This document shows positions 7,339 through 14,854 of a stretch of 15,826 nt of DNA, in pieces. A program made the position numbers and the translations under genes. The notes beneath the pieces were generated by a model. The model saw only the letters and a list, made by a program, of their open reading frames with translations, did not search any database and was not told the DNA's origin. This stretch comes from Pleurocapsa sp. MO_226.B13 (GTDB lineage Bacteria; Cyanobacteriota; Cyanobacteriia; Cyanobacteriales; Xenococcaceae). Numbering within the stretch: position 1 is the stretch's first letter; each line of letters opens with the position of its first letter. Where the stretch lies: positions 1-15,826 of the forward strand of contig JASJEI010000228.1 in assembly GCA_030064795.1 (NCBI GenBank), in the 5' to 3' direction.

Positions 7339-7360
7339 ACAGAACCCCTTGTTCTGTGTT
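7339..7360. terminator. Short hairpin just beyond the hydrolase gene's 3' end
   Basis: ACAGAAC (7339-7345) pairs perfectly with GTTCTGT (7351-7357) around a 5-base loop, and is followed on the plus strand by GTTT. It lies 15 bases past the hydrolase stop codon read on the minus strand, so it may serve as terminator for that gene or for a plus-strand transcript. The T-run is weak in both directions. Confidence 0.35.
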
Positions 7361-7374
7361 TAGGTAAACTTATC

Positions 7375-8352
7375 TTATTTACGTTCCATGGATTGAATTA
7401 GAGAATTACTACTACCGAGCAATTCTTCGAGTATTTGTAATGCTTCTTTTTGCTCGCGCACATGAGCATCGATAAAACAACCAATAGATTCCACCATTAA
7501 AGAACGAATTTTTTTATCTTCTGCTGGCGTGGCAGTAGAGTCAGAAATCCAGATTTGAGTAGTATCGAAAGGTTCTGAGATGGAAAAGTGATTTGCTCCT
7601 TCAATAAGAAGCAGATAACTATCATTTCTTCCGCCAGAAATTGCCTCATTGAATGTGTACCGAATTGAAGTGGTAGCATCTCCTGTAATTCCATAGCTGC
7701 TGCTAAGTTTGAGCATTGCATCATCACAAGTTCCTCCTATTAGTAATAGAGGTTGTGCATCAGGTAAAGGTAAAATAGTCTTGGGTTTGTGACCCAACAT
7801 AACAGGGGCAGCAGAATGACTAGCGTAAGAAAAAGCTGCTTTCACTTGTGGGAAAAAGCGGGGATCGGCATTTTCTATTGCCATTCTCCCTCCAGCAGAG
7901 TGACCACCTAAAATTATTTTTTGCAGATCCAATAAACCTGCTAAAGGTTCTTCTTGATTAATTTTTTCTAATGCACTAAGCAGTGTAGGTAAGGTATGAC
8001 TTGTAGGTTTAGTACCATAAGTTTCTGGTTTCCATGCAGCTAATTCAAAGCCAGGGGTAAGGGTTATTTTACCTGGTATATATTCTTCAATCCAGTTAAA
8101 CGTAACTACAACCAATCCTCGTTCGGCCAACTTAATTGCTAGCCATTGATACATTTCCATACCGCATTTGAAACCACTTAAAAAAATAACCACTGGAAAA
8201 GGTGCTTTAGTGGTATCGGCTGGTGCAATATCTCGCTCGACATCAATTTTTTCCAGCACAGATGCTGGATAGAAAACTTTCAGATGAATCGTATCATAAG
8301 GAGATTGAGCATTTTCAACTTTAGCAGCTCGAAAAAAAGCTCGAATAGTCAT
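7375..8352 (-). CDS. Alpha/beta hydrolase, dienelactone hydrolase/chlorophyllase-like
   Basis: I choose the ATG at 8352 (325 residues, MTIRAFFRAAK) because it is preceded by GGAGAAAATTG, a good Shine-Dalgarno spacing; an upstream ATG at 8397 would add a poor hydrophobic extension. The alpha/beta hydrolase core is clear: strand PFPVVIFLSGF (51-61) with the oxyanion region, strand GLVVVTFNW (79-87), the nucleophile elbow LGGHSAGG with Ser152, a likely acid in GGTCDD (D210 or D211), and catalytic His255 in GANHF. The layout resembles chlorophyllase, PET-hydrolase-like and dienelactone hydrolase relatives. Substrate is unknown; chlorophyllase activity should not be assumed. There is no signal peptide, so it is probably cytoplasmic. 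It is followed upstream, in the same direction, by the permease gene 111 bases away, close enough to share a transcript but with its own ribosome binding site. Confidence 0.85.
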   Translation of the reverse strand: MTIRAFFRAAKVENAQSPYDTIHLKVFYPASVLEKIDVERDIAPADTTKAPFPVVIFLSGFKCGMEMYQWLAIKLAERGLVVVTFNWIEEYIPGKITLTPGFELAAWKPETYGTKPTSHTLPTLLSALEKINQEEPLAGLLDLQKIILGGHSAGGRMAIENADPRFFPQVKAAFSYASHSAAPVMLGHKPKTILPLPDAQPLLLIGGTCDDAMLKLSSSYGITGDATTSIRYTFNEAISGGRNDSYLLLIEGANHFSISEPFDTTQIWISDSTATPAEDKKIRSLMVESIGCFIDAHVREQKEALQILEELLGSSNSLIQSMERK

Positions 8353-8462
8353 CAATTTTCTCCGCAGAATTAAGGTAAGACTATTTATTATTATCAATCT
8401 AGGGGCAAGAGATTTTGTAACTCGTTTGGTTACAGTATAAGGATAAGCTTGGGAAAAGGACT

Positions 8463-9680
8463 TCAGGTACTTCTCAAGGCTACAATTGGGTCTAACTTGG
8501 CTGCTGCTTTGGCGGGAAAAACTCCAAAAGAAAGACCGATCGCCCCAGAAATGCCTACCGCCAGCACAATAGCTACAGGAGAGATGGTAGGTGCAAGGGG
8601 AGAAACCGCACCGACAATAAAGACTCCAGTGACACCGATCGCCGTACCGATCGCGCCCCCCGCAGCCGAGAGGATAGTGGCTTCAATCAAAAATTGCCAG
8701 AGAATATCGCTTTCTTTTGCCCCGATCGCTTTACGCAAGCCAATTTCTTGGGTTCTTTCGCTGACTGCTACCAGCATTATATTCATGACCCCAATACCAC
8801 CAACCAGGAGAGAGATCCCCGCGATCGCAGCTAGTAAGACAGTTAAACCATTGGTAATTGTGCCGACAATTTCTAAGACATCTTTTTGGGTACGAACGCT
8901 AAAATCATCTTCCCCAGTAATTTGGTGACGCAGACGTAAAAGGTTTTCGATCTGTAACTTGGCTGCACGGATACTATCTTCGTCTTTGGCCGCGATCGAA
9001 ATAACGGTTACTTGAGTACCGTAGGGAGATTTATTTCCCACAATTTGATTGGCCATAGTGGTGAGAGGGACATAAACCGCCAAGTCTTGGTTTTGTCCTA
9101 AAAAAGCCCCCTTAGCCTCCAAAACTCCAATAACTTCTAGGTTAAGATTTTTAACGCGGATCTTTTTACCCAGAGGATTTTGTTGCGGAAAAAACTTGTC
9201 TGCTATTTCCGAACCCAAAACTACCACTCTACGGTTGCGTTTAACGTCTACATCGTTAAAGAACCTCCCCCGATCTACCTCAAAACTTCTTACAGTTAAA
9301 TATTCTGGAGTAGTACCGATCACCTGCTCGTTTGCATTACGATTGCGGTAGGTAATTAATTGATTTCCCGTAATTTGGGGGGCGACTTCTTTGACGCTAG
9401 GTACTTGTTCGGCGATGGCGATCGCATCCGACCAAACGAGAGTTTGTGGCGTACCAAAGGTAGTACGCCTTTCTTCTTGCGTTCCTGGAACGACAAAAAT
9501 TACATTCGGGCCGAGGGATTCAAACTGTTCTGAAGCGAGGTTTTTTGCCCCTTCGCCCACTCCTACCATGGCAATTACCGAAGCATTGCCAATAATAATA
9601 CCCAACATAGTAAGACTGCTACGCATTTTGTTGGCCATCAAGGTAGCAGTCGCCATTTTAAAGCTTTCTAAGATCTTCAT
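8463..9680 (-). CDS. ABC transporter permease, MacB/FtsX type
   Basis: The 405-residue protein has the standard MacB-permease layout: a cytoplasmic N-terminal helix (MKILESFKMATATLMANKMRSSLTMLGI), a first membrane helix with the conserved LGIIIGNASVIAMVGVGEGA, a large extracytoplasmic MacB-type domain (about 50-275), then three C-terminal membrane helices in the FtsX domain (about 278-305, 325-355 and 365-395) with GGIGVMNIMLVAVSERTQEIGLRKAIGAKESDILWQFLIEA, the coupling signature. Such permeases work with a separate LolD/MacB-like ATPase and often a membrane-fusion protein (MacA/DevB-like) in export or mechanotransmission. No ATPase gene is adjacent in this window, so the partner must be encoded elsewhere. 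The ATG at 9680 matches the conserved N-terminus. Neighbours on the same strand are the hydrolase downstream and the 2TM protein upstream, 109 bases away; there is no clear functional tie. Confidence 0.92.
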   Translation of the reverse strand: MKILESFKMATATLMANKMRSSLTMLGIIIGNASVIAMVGVGEGAKNLASEQFESLGPNVIFVVPGTQEERRTTFGTPQTLVWSDAIAIAEQVPSVKEVAPQITGNQLITYRNRNANEQVIGTTPEYLTVRSFEVDRGRFFNDVDVKRNRRVVVLGSEIADKFFPQQNPLGKKIRVKNLNLEVIGVLEAKGAFLGQNQDLAVYVPLTTMANQIVGNKSPYGTQVTVISIAAKDEDSIRAAKLQIENLLRLRHQITGEDDFSVRTQKDVLEIVGTITNGLTVLLAAIAGISLLVGGIGVMNIMLVAVSERTQEIGLRKAIGAKESDILWQFLIEATILSAAGGAIGTAIGVTGVFIVGAVSPLAPTISPVAIVLAVGISGAIGLSFGVFPAKAAAKLDPIVALRST

Positions 9681-9789
9681 TATGCTGGGTTTGAACTAGC
9701 TGCGCGATTGTTTAATGTTTTTTAGCGATTAACTCTTCTTACTGGCTACTTCTGCCCATCCTAACTTAGCTGTAAAAAGTCAGCACGAG

Positions 9790-10287
9790 CTAGACTTGCC
9801 AAGCTTTTTGCAACTTTGTCCATACTGTTGCCACAGTTTGTTTGACTTCGTTTTGGAAACTCCATCTTTGGAACTCGCGTTCGTATGTCTCACCCTTGGT
9901 CTGATATGCTTTCCAGCCATTGAGAGCTACACTTAGTCCCCAAAATAGCAAAATATATAAAGACCAAGAAAGAGTCCCCGCAGACAGGAAATTAAGAGAA
10001 ACGAGAAAAGTGTTAACGATCGCGAAATTGGTTAATTTTTGTTGAAATTTCTGGCGACGATATAAATTGAAAGCGCGACGTTTGCCATCGATGACTTTTT
10101 GTTCTAGCCAATCTCTTTCCGCAGCTTGAATTGCTGTCTGGCTAATGTCTAGCTCTGAGGCAATTTCCCATAGCTGCTGTCTGCTCAATTCTCCGTCGGT
10201 GGTATGGCGTGCGATCGCCAAATTTAGGATTTGTTGGATATCTTCCTGACTATAGGAGTCGGGATATTGTGGGGTTGTATCTGGCAT
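9790..10287 (-). CDS. 2TM-domain protein, function unknown
   Basis: I choose the ATG at 10287 (165 residues, MPDTTPQYPDSYSQEDIQQI), because the region after it looks like a conserved N-terminus while the 13 residues added by the ATG at 10326 (MGIIIIVERCNKN) look like leader sequence; the choice is not decisive. The N-terminal half (about 10-62) is a helical domain with EDIQQILNLAIAR and LSRQQLWEIASELDISQTAIQAAERDWL, a helix-turn-helix-like arrangement. The C-terminal half holds two closely spaced membrane helices (about 88-130: FAIVNTFLVSLNFLSAG and WSLYILLFWGLSVALNGW), the layout of the Pfam 2TM domain found in many bacterial sensors and small membrane proteins. It ends with a short amphipathic tail. 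Role unknown. It is divergent from the site-2 protease gene across a 214-base region. Confidence 0.8.
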   Translation of the reverse strand: MPDTTPQYPDSYSQEDIQQILNLAIARHTTDGELSRQQLWEIASELDISQTAIQAAERDWLEQKVIDGKRRAFNLYRRQKFQQKLTNFAIVNTFLVSLNFLSAGTLSWSLYILLFWGLSVALNGWKAYQTKGETYEREFQRWSFQNEVKQTVATVWTKLQKAWQV

Positions 10288-10501
10288 ATTCTTATTGCAT
10301 CTCTCCACTATAATTATTATGCCCAAGATTTGCTTAGTTGCTACGGTAATTTTAGGGCGGTTTTTACTGCACTGTGGAAAGATGAATTGTTATTTACGCT
10401 TCGTTACAATTTTAATAATTAAATAGTAAGTAAATATATAAAATTCTCGTACTTATCTAGTTTGATCTAGCGCATTATCAACAGAAACAAAGGAGTATGC
10501 C
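10288..10501. promoter_or_regulatory. Divergent promoter region between 2TM protein and M50 protease genes
   Basis: About 214 bases separate the two divergent starts and should contain both promoters. The protease has a strong Shine-Dalgarno sequence AAAGGAG ending about 7 bases before its ATG. I see no consensus -35/-10 pair; AT-rich blocks near 10305-10320 (attataattattat) and 10425-10445 are the likely -10 areas. The ATCTAG-rich segment near 10455-10470 (atctagtttgatctag) is a short repeat whose role is unclear. Confidence 0.35.
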
Positions 10502-11668
10502 ATGAATGGCAACATCAGAATCGGTAATTTATTTGGTATCCCATTTTTCATTAACCCATCGTGGTTTTTTGTTTTGGGATTAGTTACTTGGAGCTATGGT
10601 TCGAGTTTGACTAGATTTTCCGAATTAACAGGGATAATGCCCTGGTTTTTGGGTTTAGTCGCTGCTCTACTATTATTTTCTTCGGTACTCGCCCACGAGC
10701 TAGGACACAGCTTTGTAGCTATCTCTCAGGGAATCCCCGTCAAATCTATCACTTTGTTTATTTTTGGTGGTTTGGCAACCCTAGAAAAAGAATCGGAGAC
10801 TCCCCTACAGGCGTTTTTGGTAGCGATCGCTGGGCCTTTAGTTAGCGTGCTGCTCTTTGGTCTTTTTTCCTTCGTCGCAGCTACAGCAACCCTGAGTTTG
10901 CCCTTGAAAGCGATTGTTTCTTTGGTAGCATACATCAACTTGGTCTTAGCACTATTTAACATGATTCCTGGACTACCCCTGGATGGTGGTAACGTCCTCA
11001 AGGCGATCGTCTGGAAGATCACGGGTAACCCCAACAAAGGAGTAATTTTTGCGGGTAGAGTCGGTCAAGTTATCGGTTGGTTGGCAATTAGTTTGGGTTT
11101 CTTGTCTATATTGGGGATCTCTGAGATCGGAAGTATTTGGACTTTGTTGATCGGTGCATTTTTATTACGTAATGCTGGCTTTGCTGCTCAATCTGCTGCC
11201 GTACAGGATAAGTTAAGTCAGTATACTGCCAAGGATGCTGTTATTCCAGATAGTCCGATTGTTAGTCAACAGCTAACGATTAGAGAGTTGGTTAACAATT
11301 ATGTAATCGGCAAAGAACAGTGGAAAAAGTTTATCGTTGTCGATGACAATCGTCGTTTACGGGGTGAAATTGCGATCGCAGATTTAAAGCAAATCTCGAC
11401 TTCTCAGTGGAATGAAGTTTATTTGCAAGAGTTGCTCAAACCCGTTAACGAGGCTAATATTATCTCGGCCGAGACTTCCTTATTGGATGTAGCCAAAGAC
11501 TTTGAACTTAACAATCCCCGCGAATTGATCGTAGTCGGAGAATTAGGCGAAGTATATGGTTTATTAGAAAAAGCTTCGATTATTAATCTGATGACAAACC
11601 AAGAGTCGCAAAACGATCGCTCTGGTGTTAACTCAGATCGCGATCGCGAAAAAATCTTGCAGTCTTAG
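10502..11668 (+). CDS. Site-2-type intramembrane metalloprotease (M50B) with two CBS domains
   Basis: The 388-residue protein carries the zinc-binding motif HELGH (65-69) inside a membrane helix and the partner motif NMIPGLPLDGG (153-163), whose Asp is the third zinc ligand. These are the defining features of M50B site-2 proteases of the SpoIVFB/YdcA type. About five or six membrane helices occupy residues 15-225. The cytoplasmic C-terminal part (about 225-375) contains two CBS-like units (TIRELVNNYVIGKEQWKKFIVVDDNRRLRGEIAIADL and the following LLDVAKDFELNNPRELIVVGELGEVYGLLEKASI), which in relatives sense adenine nucleotides. Cyanobacteria have several such paralogues that process membrane-bound regulators such as anti-sigma factors. 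The substrate is not evident from context. The start is fixed by AAAGGAG and ATG. It is a single-gene unit convergent with the helicase-fusion gene. Confidence 0.93.
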   Translation: MNGNIRIGNLFGIPFFINPSWFFVLGLVTWSYGSSLTRFSELTGIMPWFLGLVAALLLFSSVLAHELGHSFVAISQGIPVKSITLFIFGGLATLEKESETPLQAFLVAIAGPLVSVLLFGLFSFVAATATLSLPLKAIVSLVAYINLVLALFNMIPGLPLDGGNVLKAIVWKITGNPNKGVIFAGRVGQVIGWLAISLGFLSILGISEIGSIWTLLIGAFLLRNAGFAAQSAAVQDKLSQYTAKDAVIPDSPIVSQQLTIRELVNNYVIGKEQWKKFIVVDDNRRLRGEIAIADLKQISTSQWNEVYLQELLKPVNEANIISAETSLLDVAKDFELNNPRELIVVGELGEVYGLLEKASIINLMTNQESQNDRSGVNSDRDREKILQS

Positions 11669-11720
11669 ACTAAGCTTGGTGGGAAAATCAACCGATGAAC
11701 CTTGAAACCAGATGGACAAC

Positions 11721-14207
11721 TTACGGGCTGGAATTAAACTCCAGCCCCGCATCCTCTTCTAAGATAGTGTTGGTGAGGTTAGTATTGCTAATCACCGCGT
11801 TGTCTAAGTTAGTATTGTTGAGGTTCGCGCCGATTAGTTTGGCGTTAGTCAAATTAGCATAACTTAAGTCAGCATTGCTTAGGTTAGCTGCAATTAACTT
11901 GGCATTAGTTAGGTTCGTTCCCTGTAGATTTGCCCCAGATAAATCGGCTTCGATCAGATTAATGTTGGTTAAATTTATCTGGGATAAGTCAGCATTACGC
12001 AGATCTGCATGGCGAAAATTAGTTCTGCCCAAAGCATAACCTTGGAGTAAATTAGCACGATCGCTCGTTCTTAATTCTCTTTGGGGTGAGCTGGTTACGG
12101 TAAATGTTACTTGCTGTTGGCTGGCGATTAATTGGGATAGTTCTTGATAAAGAGAGTAGTCTCCAATTCCACTAATGTTTACCCAGGCTCTAGTACGAGT
12201 CAACCCCACTAACAGTTGATTGCGCAAGTATAAATTGCTTTCATTTTGAGCAATTTTATCTAGGCCGATTAAATAAACCAGATCGGCTTCTTGCCCTTTA
12301 GCACGATAAATAGTAGAAATAGTAATCGCCCCTGGATACCAAAACCGATTGTAATCGCGTTGTTGATAGGGAGTATCTAAACAGTTAAAGGTAAGTTGGG
12401 TAGGCAGATAGATATTTATCCCCTGATTGATTAAAAAGGTAGCAGTCTGTTTAACTAGGGATGCGGTATCGTAATATGCCCCCAAAACTATAATTAAAAT
12501 TTCTCGTTCTGGCTGTAAATTATCCTGAGTTAAATTTTGTTTGATTTTTTGAGCTAAGACGGTTAACTCTTGCTGACGAGAGGTAAAGCGATCGAAGTAA
12601 ATCATCTCTTTTTGCCATAATTGACTAATCAGATTAGGAGAATTATGCTCTTCTCTTGCTAAGGTTATTCGCGCTCCTAACTGCCAATTACCTATTATTC
12701 TATATCCTAACGCTTGCCATTCGACTCGATCGATCGAGCCTGTAATTATCCCCTTTTTTCTAAGTATCCCCATCGCTATTCCCTGGGCGACAAAAATCAC
12801 CTGATGGGGTGTACGATAACAACGAGAAATAATTTCGGTTTTATTGATTTGTCCTTCGTATGTTCCCGTAACCAGATGTCCTAATTCTTCACCGAACATC
12901 TCTACTGGTTCGGGAATTTTCAAACTGTCTAAATTTTGTAGTTCGTCATAAGCCCAAATCAATCGTCTTTGTTCGGGATGAATTGGATCGACAGGACGCA
13001 AGGATTGATAAACTAACCAGAAAAAAGGCTGCTTGTCTTGATATTGCCAACCCTCGGCAACTAAATCTTGCGCTTCATCAATCAAAACTGCATCAAATAG
13101 TTGAGGAATAGTTTTATTTTCTAACAATTGCCAACAAGCTTCTGCCAGGGCTTCATTTGGCTTTTTACTAGTAGTAAAAGGCACGGCTACTGGTAATGTT
13201 CCTGTTATCTTACAGACTGTACTATAAAAACCTGGTTGTTGTTTGCTTCCCCAAGCATGAAGAATTTTTAAATTAGCTTGTTGAGTCTGATAATTGAATT
13301 TGTCTTGAGTGTAGTAACGAATCCACTTATCTACCTGATGCGTAATCAAATCGTATAAACTACGGGAAAAAAAGACCAAGGCAATTTGCCATTGCGGATA
13401 CTTAACCGACATCAAAGCTGCTTTTTGACACAATAAAACCGTTTTTCCCGAACCTGCAACACCTCTAATTCTTTGCATCCCATTGGGGATTTGTTTGGCA
13501 ATTCTTTCTTGTTGTAGATCTAATTGATTCAGACGCGATCGCACTTGTTGAATTAGATCGCGACGACTCTGAGACGAACAAGGCAAACGTCGATAATCCG
13601 CACTATATAGGGGAGTACCACCCAAAACAGCTAATAATAAATCCCATTGGGTAGGAGTTAATTTCTCTCCCCAAATTATCGGATTAGTTTTAGTAATTAG
13701 TTCGATAATTAACTGGGAATTACTAAGTCTATCTTGAAATAAGATTGGGGGAGAATGAGGTAATTTATCGAACCCCCGATCTTGCCACTGAGCTAAAGTA
13801 ATCTCAGGTAGGGCTACTATCGCTCTGGAGGTTACTTTTTGTCTTAATAAAGGCTCGCGATCGCTATATTCTAGTAGGGCAAATAATTGTTTTTCTGCTT
13901 GTTGATAAGGATTACCGTACTCAGTATAAAAATTATTATATTGCCAACGATGTCCTTGAATTCCAGCTAACTGTTCGATTTTAATTGCTTTGACTTCAAT
14001 AACAATCAAACCCAGTTGACGATCGACAATTAAAATATCTGGTTCTTTACGAGATTTTCCTGTCTGCGAAAAAATAGGATAACGCCAGTATCCCAAACAA
14101 TTACGCGATTTAAAAGCGTTTTTTAGACTATCCCAAACTAACTTTTCCCCCGCCTCCCCCTTATTACCCAGCGTTTCAGTTTGAATAAATTTATGGGGAT
14201 TGTTCAT
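11721..14207 (-). CDS. NERD domain / superfamily 1 helicase / pentapeptide-repeat fusion
   Basis: The 828-residue protein has three parts. (i) A NERD domain (about 15-130), a restriction-endonuclease-like fold, with E20 in GEAGEK, D57 in EPDILIVD, and E71-x-K73 in LIVIEVKA, the usual metal-binding set. (ii) A UvrD/DUF2075-like SF1 helicase core (about 190-700): Walker A GVAGSGKTVLL (249-259), Walker B VLIDEAQDL (374-382), YDELQNLDS (420-428), RCYRTPHQ (462-469), motif V-like ISTIYRAKGQEADLVYLIGLD (630-650), and motif VI-like LLVGLTRTRAWVNISG (665-680). (iii) About 20 pentapeptide repeats A-[DN]-L-x-x (716-817), such as ANLSNADLSYANLTNAKL, forming a right-handed beta-helix that can resemble DNA in shape. 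All motifs look intact. The start ATG at 14207 is plausible but not backed by a strong ribosome binding site. NERD-helicases are linked to DNA processing and to defence loci. The fused repeat domain is unusual. Confidence 0.9.
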   Translation of the reverse strand: MNNPHKFIQTETLGNKGEAGEKLVWDSLKNAFKSRNCLGYWRYPIFSQTGKSRKEPDILIVDRQLGLIVIEVKAIKIEQLAGIQGHRWQYNNFYTEYGNPYQQAEKQLFALLEYSDREPLLRQKVTSRAIVALPEITLAQWQDRGFDKLPHSPPILFQDRLSNSQLIIELITKTNPIIWGEKLTPTQWDLLLAVLGGTPLYSADYRRLPCSSQSRRDLIQQVRSRLNQLDLQQERIAKQIPNGMQRIRGVAGSGKTVLLCQKAALMSVKYPQWQIALVFFSRSLYDLITHQVDKWIRYYTQDKFNYQTQQANLKILHAWGSKQQPGFYSTVCKITGTLPVAVPFTTSKKPNEALAEACWQLLENKTIPQLFDAVLIDEAQDLVAEGWQYQDKQPFFWLVYQSLRPVDPIHPEQRRLIWAYDELQNLDSLKIPEPVEMFGEELGHLVTGTYEGQINKTEIISRCYRTPHQVIFVAQGIAMGILRKKGIITGSIDRVEWQALGYRIIGNWQLGARITLAREEHNSPNLISQLWQKEMIYFDRFTSRQQELTVLAQKIKQNLTQDNLQPEREILIIVLGAYYDTASLVKQTATFLINQGINIYLPTQLTFNCLDTPYQQRDYNRFWYPGAITISTIYRAKGQEADLVYLIGLDKIAQNESNLYLRNQLLVGLTRTRAWVNISGIGDYSLYQELSQLIASQQQVTFTVTSSPQRELRTSDRANLLQGYALGRTNFRHADLRNADLSQINLTNINLIEADLSGANLQGTNLTNAKLIAANLSNADLSYANLTNAKLIGANLNNTNLDNAVISNTNLTNTILEEDAGLEFNSSP
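11725..11747. repeat. Perfect 8-bp hairpin at the convergent gene ends
   Basis: GGGCTGGA (11725-11732) and TCCAGCCC (11740-11747) form a perfect stem with a 7-base loop. It overlaps the last codons of the minus-strand helicase fusion (its final residues EFNSSP come from the loop and arm) and lies 57 bases beyond the protease stop. A T-run is absent on both sides, so it would be a bidirectional terminator only by structure. Hairpins of this sequence type are familiar as interspersed repeats in cyanobacteria (from memory). Confidence 0.45.
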
Positions 14208-14242
14208 TTAAGAATCTGTTATCAAGTAGGCATGCAGAAATA

Positions 14243-14248
14243 ATTATA
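14243..14248 (-). promoter_or_regulatory. Possible -10 box for the helicase-fusion gene
   Basis: Read on the minus strand, TATAAT lies 36 bases upstream of the ATG at 14207. A weak -35-like TTCAAA lies 19 bases further upstream (14273-14268), so this is resemblance only. Confidence 0.3.
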
Positions 14249-14286
14249 AAATGGATCTTGCTCGTACTTTGAATGAGTTACTCTAC

Positions 14287-14314
14287 ACTTACTACTTATT
14301 ACTTACCACTTCTC
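14287..14314 (+). repeat. Four degenerate tandem heptanucleotides
   Basis: The units acttact, acttatt, acttacc and acttctc stand head to tail (14287-14314). Short tandemly repeated heptanucleotides of this sort are characteristic of intergenic DNA in many filamentous and colonial cyanobacteria. Their presence argues that this stretch, and so the overlapping plus-strand frame at 14251, is not protein coding. Confidence 0.6.
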
Positions 14315-14345
14315 GATTGCGATCGGATTTAGAGAAAAATTCTGT

Positions 14346-14660
14346 CTATTTATATTTTTGGCGACAGAACCATCTTCTGTTACTGTTACTAAATTTAGAT
14401 TTAAGCGATTGTCCCCTCCTTAGAGGAGAAACTATCTTGGTAACTGTAGAGTTCGCCTTGGGAGAAGAAGTTAATTCATTGCTTGCGCCGAAAGTAGGTA
14501 TGGCTGACCAAAATTTAATCACTATTATTAAAACAACGACTACCCCAATAATAGGGGTTAAAAATTTTATCAATTGACTAACAGCCCTAGTAATTGAAGA
14601 TATTACACTAGTGATGCTGGTGAGAGTTTTTTCGATCGACTGGCTAAACTTACAAAACAT
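14346..14660 (-). CDS. Possible small single-pass membrane protein, function unknown
   Basis: The frame gives 104 residues: an amphipathic N-terminal helix (about 5-32, with SITSVISSITRAVSQLIKF), one strong hydrophobic helix FLTPIIGVVVVLIIVIKFW (33-51), a Ser/Pro/Thr-rich linker and a basic tail (RRGQSLKSKFSNSNRRWFCRQKYK). The membrane helix, sensible codon use and co-orientation with the helicase fusion (138 bases downstream) favour a real gene. Against it, no Shine-Dalgarno sequence precedes the ATG at 14660 and I know no family. A plus-strand frame on the same bases (14251-14577) looks much less protein-like. If real it might be co-transcribed with the helicase fusion, but that gene seems to have its own promoter. 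Confidence 0.4.
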   Translation of the reverse strand: MFCKFSQSIEKTLTSITSVISSITRAVSQLIKFLTPIIGVVVVLIIVIKFWSAIPTFGASNELTSSPKANSTVTKIVSPLRRGQSLKSKFSNSNRRWFCRQKYK

Positions 14661-14854
14661 ATGTACTTACTTGCTTAAATTACACTCGACGACTGTTGAG
14701 CTTAGGTTCAACAGTCATCGATCGGACTTAGTTCAAGACCAATACCCCAATTACCTAATTAAGGTGAATAAGATTGATTCTAAAAGCTCGATCAACTCTT
14801 CCTCAGACTCTGGAGCATCTACTAGCTTTTCAATACGCGCTCTATGGGGGCTGA
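14661..14854. other. Intergenic region with an antisense protein-like frame
   Basis: This stretch lies between the possible small membrane protein and the STAND remnant. It contains the 13-base-pair hairpin (listed separately). A minus-strand frame (14751-14951, TTG start, 66 residues) reads in part FDKLLSRFGESKLSPHRARIEKLVDAPESEEELIELLESILFTLI, which has protein-like composition but overlaps the helix-turn-helix part of the STAND frame by about 100 bases. At most one of the two can be functional there; the STAND frame is better supported. Confidence 0.35.
14687..14720. repeat. Strong hairpin: 13-bp inverted repeat
   Basis: CGACGACTGTTGA (14687-14699) and TCAACAGTCATCG (14708-14720) form a 13-base-pair stem with one mismatch and an 8-base loop. 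No T-run follows on either strand, so it is not a typical terminator. It sits between the possible small membrane protein (minus) and the STAND remnant (plus) and could be an operator or a repeat end. Confidence 0.5.

Larger units (their letters stand above)
6796..7374. other. 579-base intergenic region between cryptochrome and hydrolase genes
   Basis: This stretch contains no confident protein gene. Its left part (6796-6960) is AT-rich and should contain the cryptochrome promoter; an 8-base inverted repeat, ATGTAATT at 6921-6928 with AATTACAT at 6942-6949, could be an operator. From about 7000 it becomes GC-richer and holds a series of hairpins, listed separately as a candidate structured RNA. 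It also holds a 60-codon plus-strand frame (7157-7339) with a good ribosome binding site, GGAGAGGAG at 7141-7149, but with no recognisable protein features. Confidence 0.5.

Noticed and set aside
7157..7339. 60-codon plus-strand frame (MKVILVREVARSRYF...) with a good ribosome binding site
   Set aside because: It runs through a terminator-like hairpin and several other stems, and its cysteine-rich sequence has no recognisable domain. Kept only as a possible leader frame of the candidate RNA.
8416..8434. TGTAAC/GTTACA 6-base inverted repeat between hydrolase and permease genes
   Set aside because: Short stem without a T-run; too likely by chance to call a terminator.
8449..8928. 159-codon plus-strand frame rich in Pro/Ala/Ile
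   Set aside because: It is the antisense of the conserved FtsX-type permease C-terminus; its composition is typical of such shadows.
14251..14577. 108-codon plus-strand frame
   Set aside because: It contains a run of degenerate heptanucleotide repeats, low-complexity Leu/Thr stretches and no ribosome binding site; the minus strand is more protein-like over most of it.
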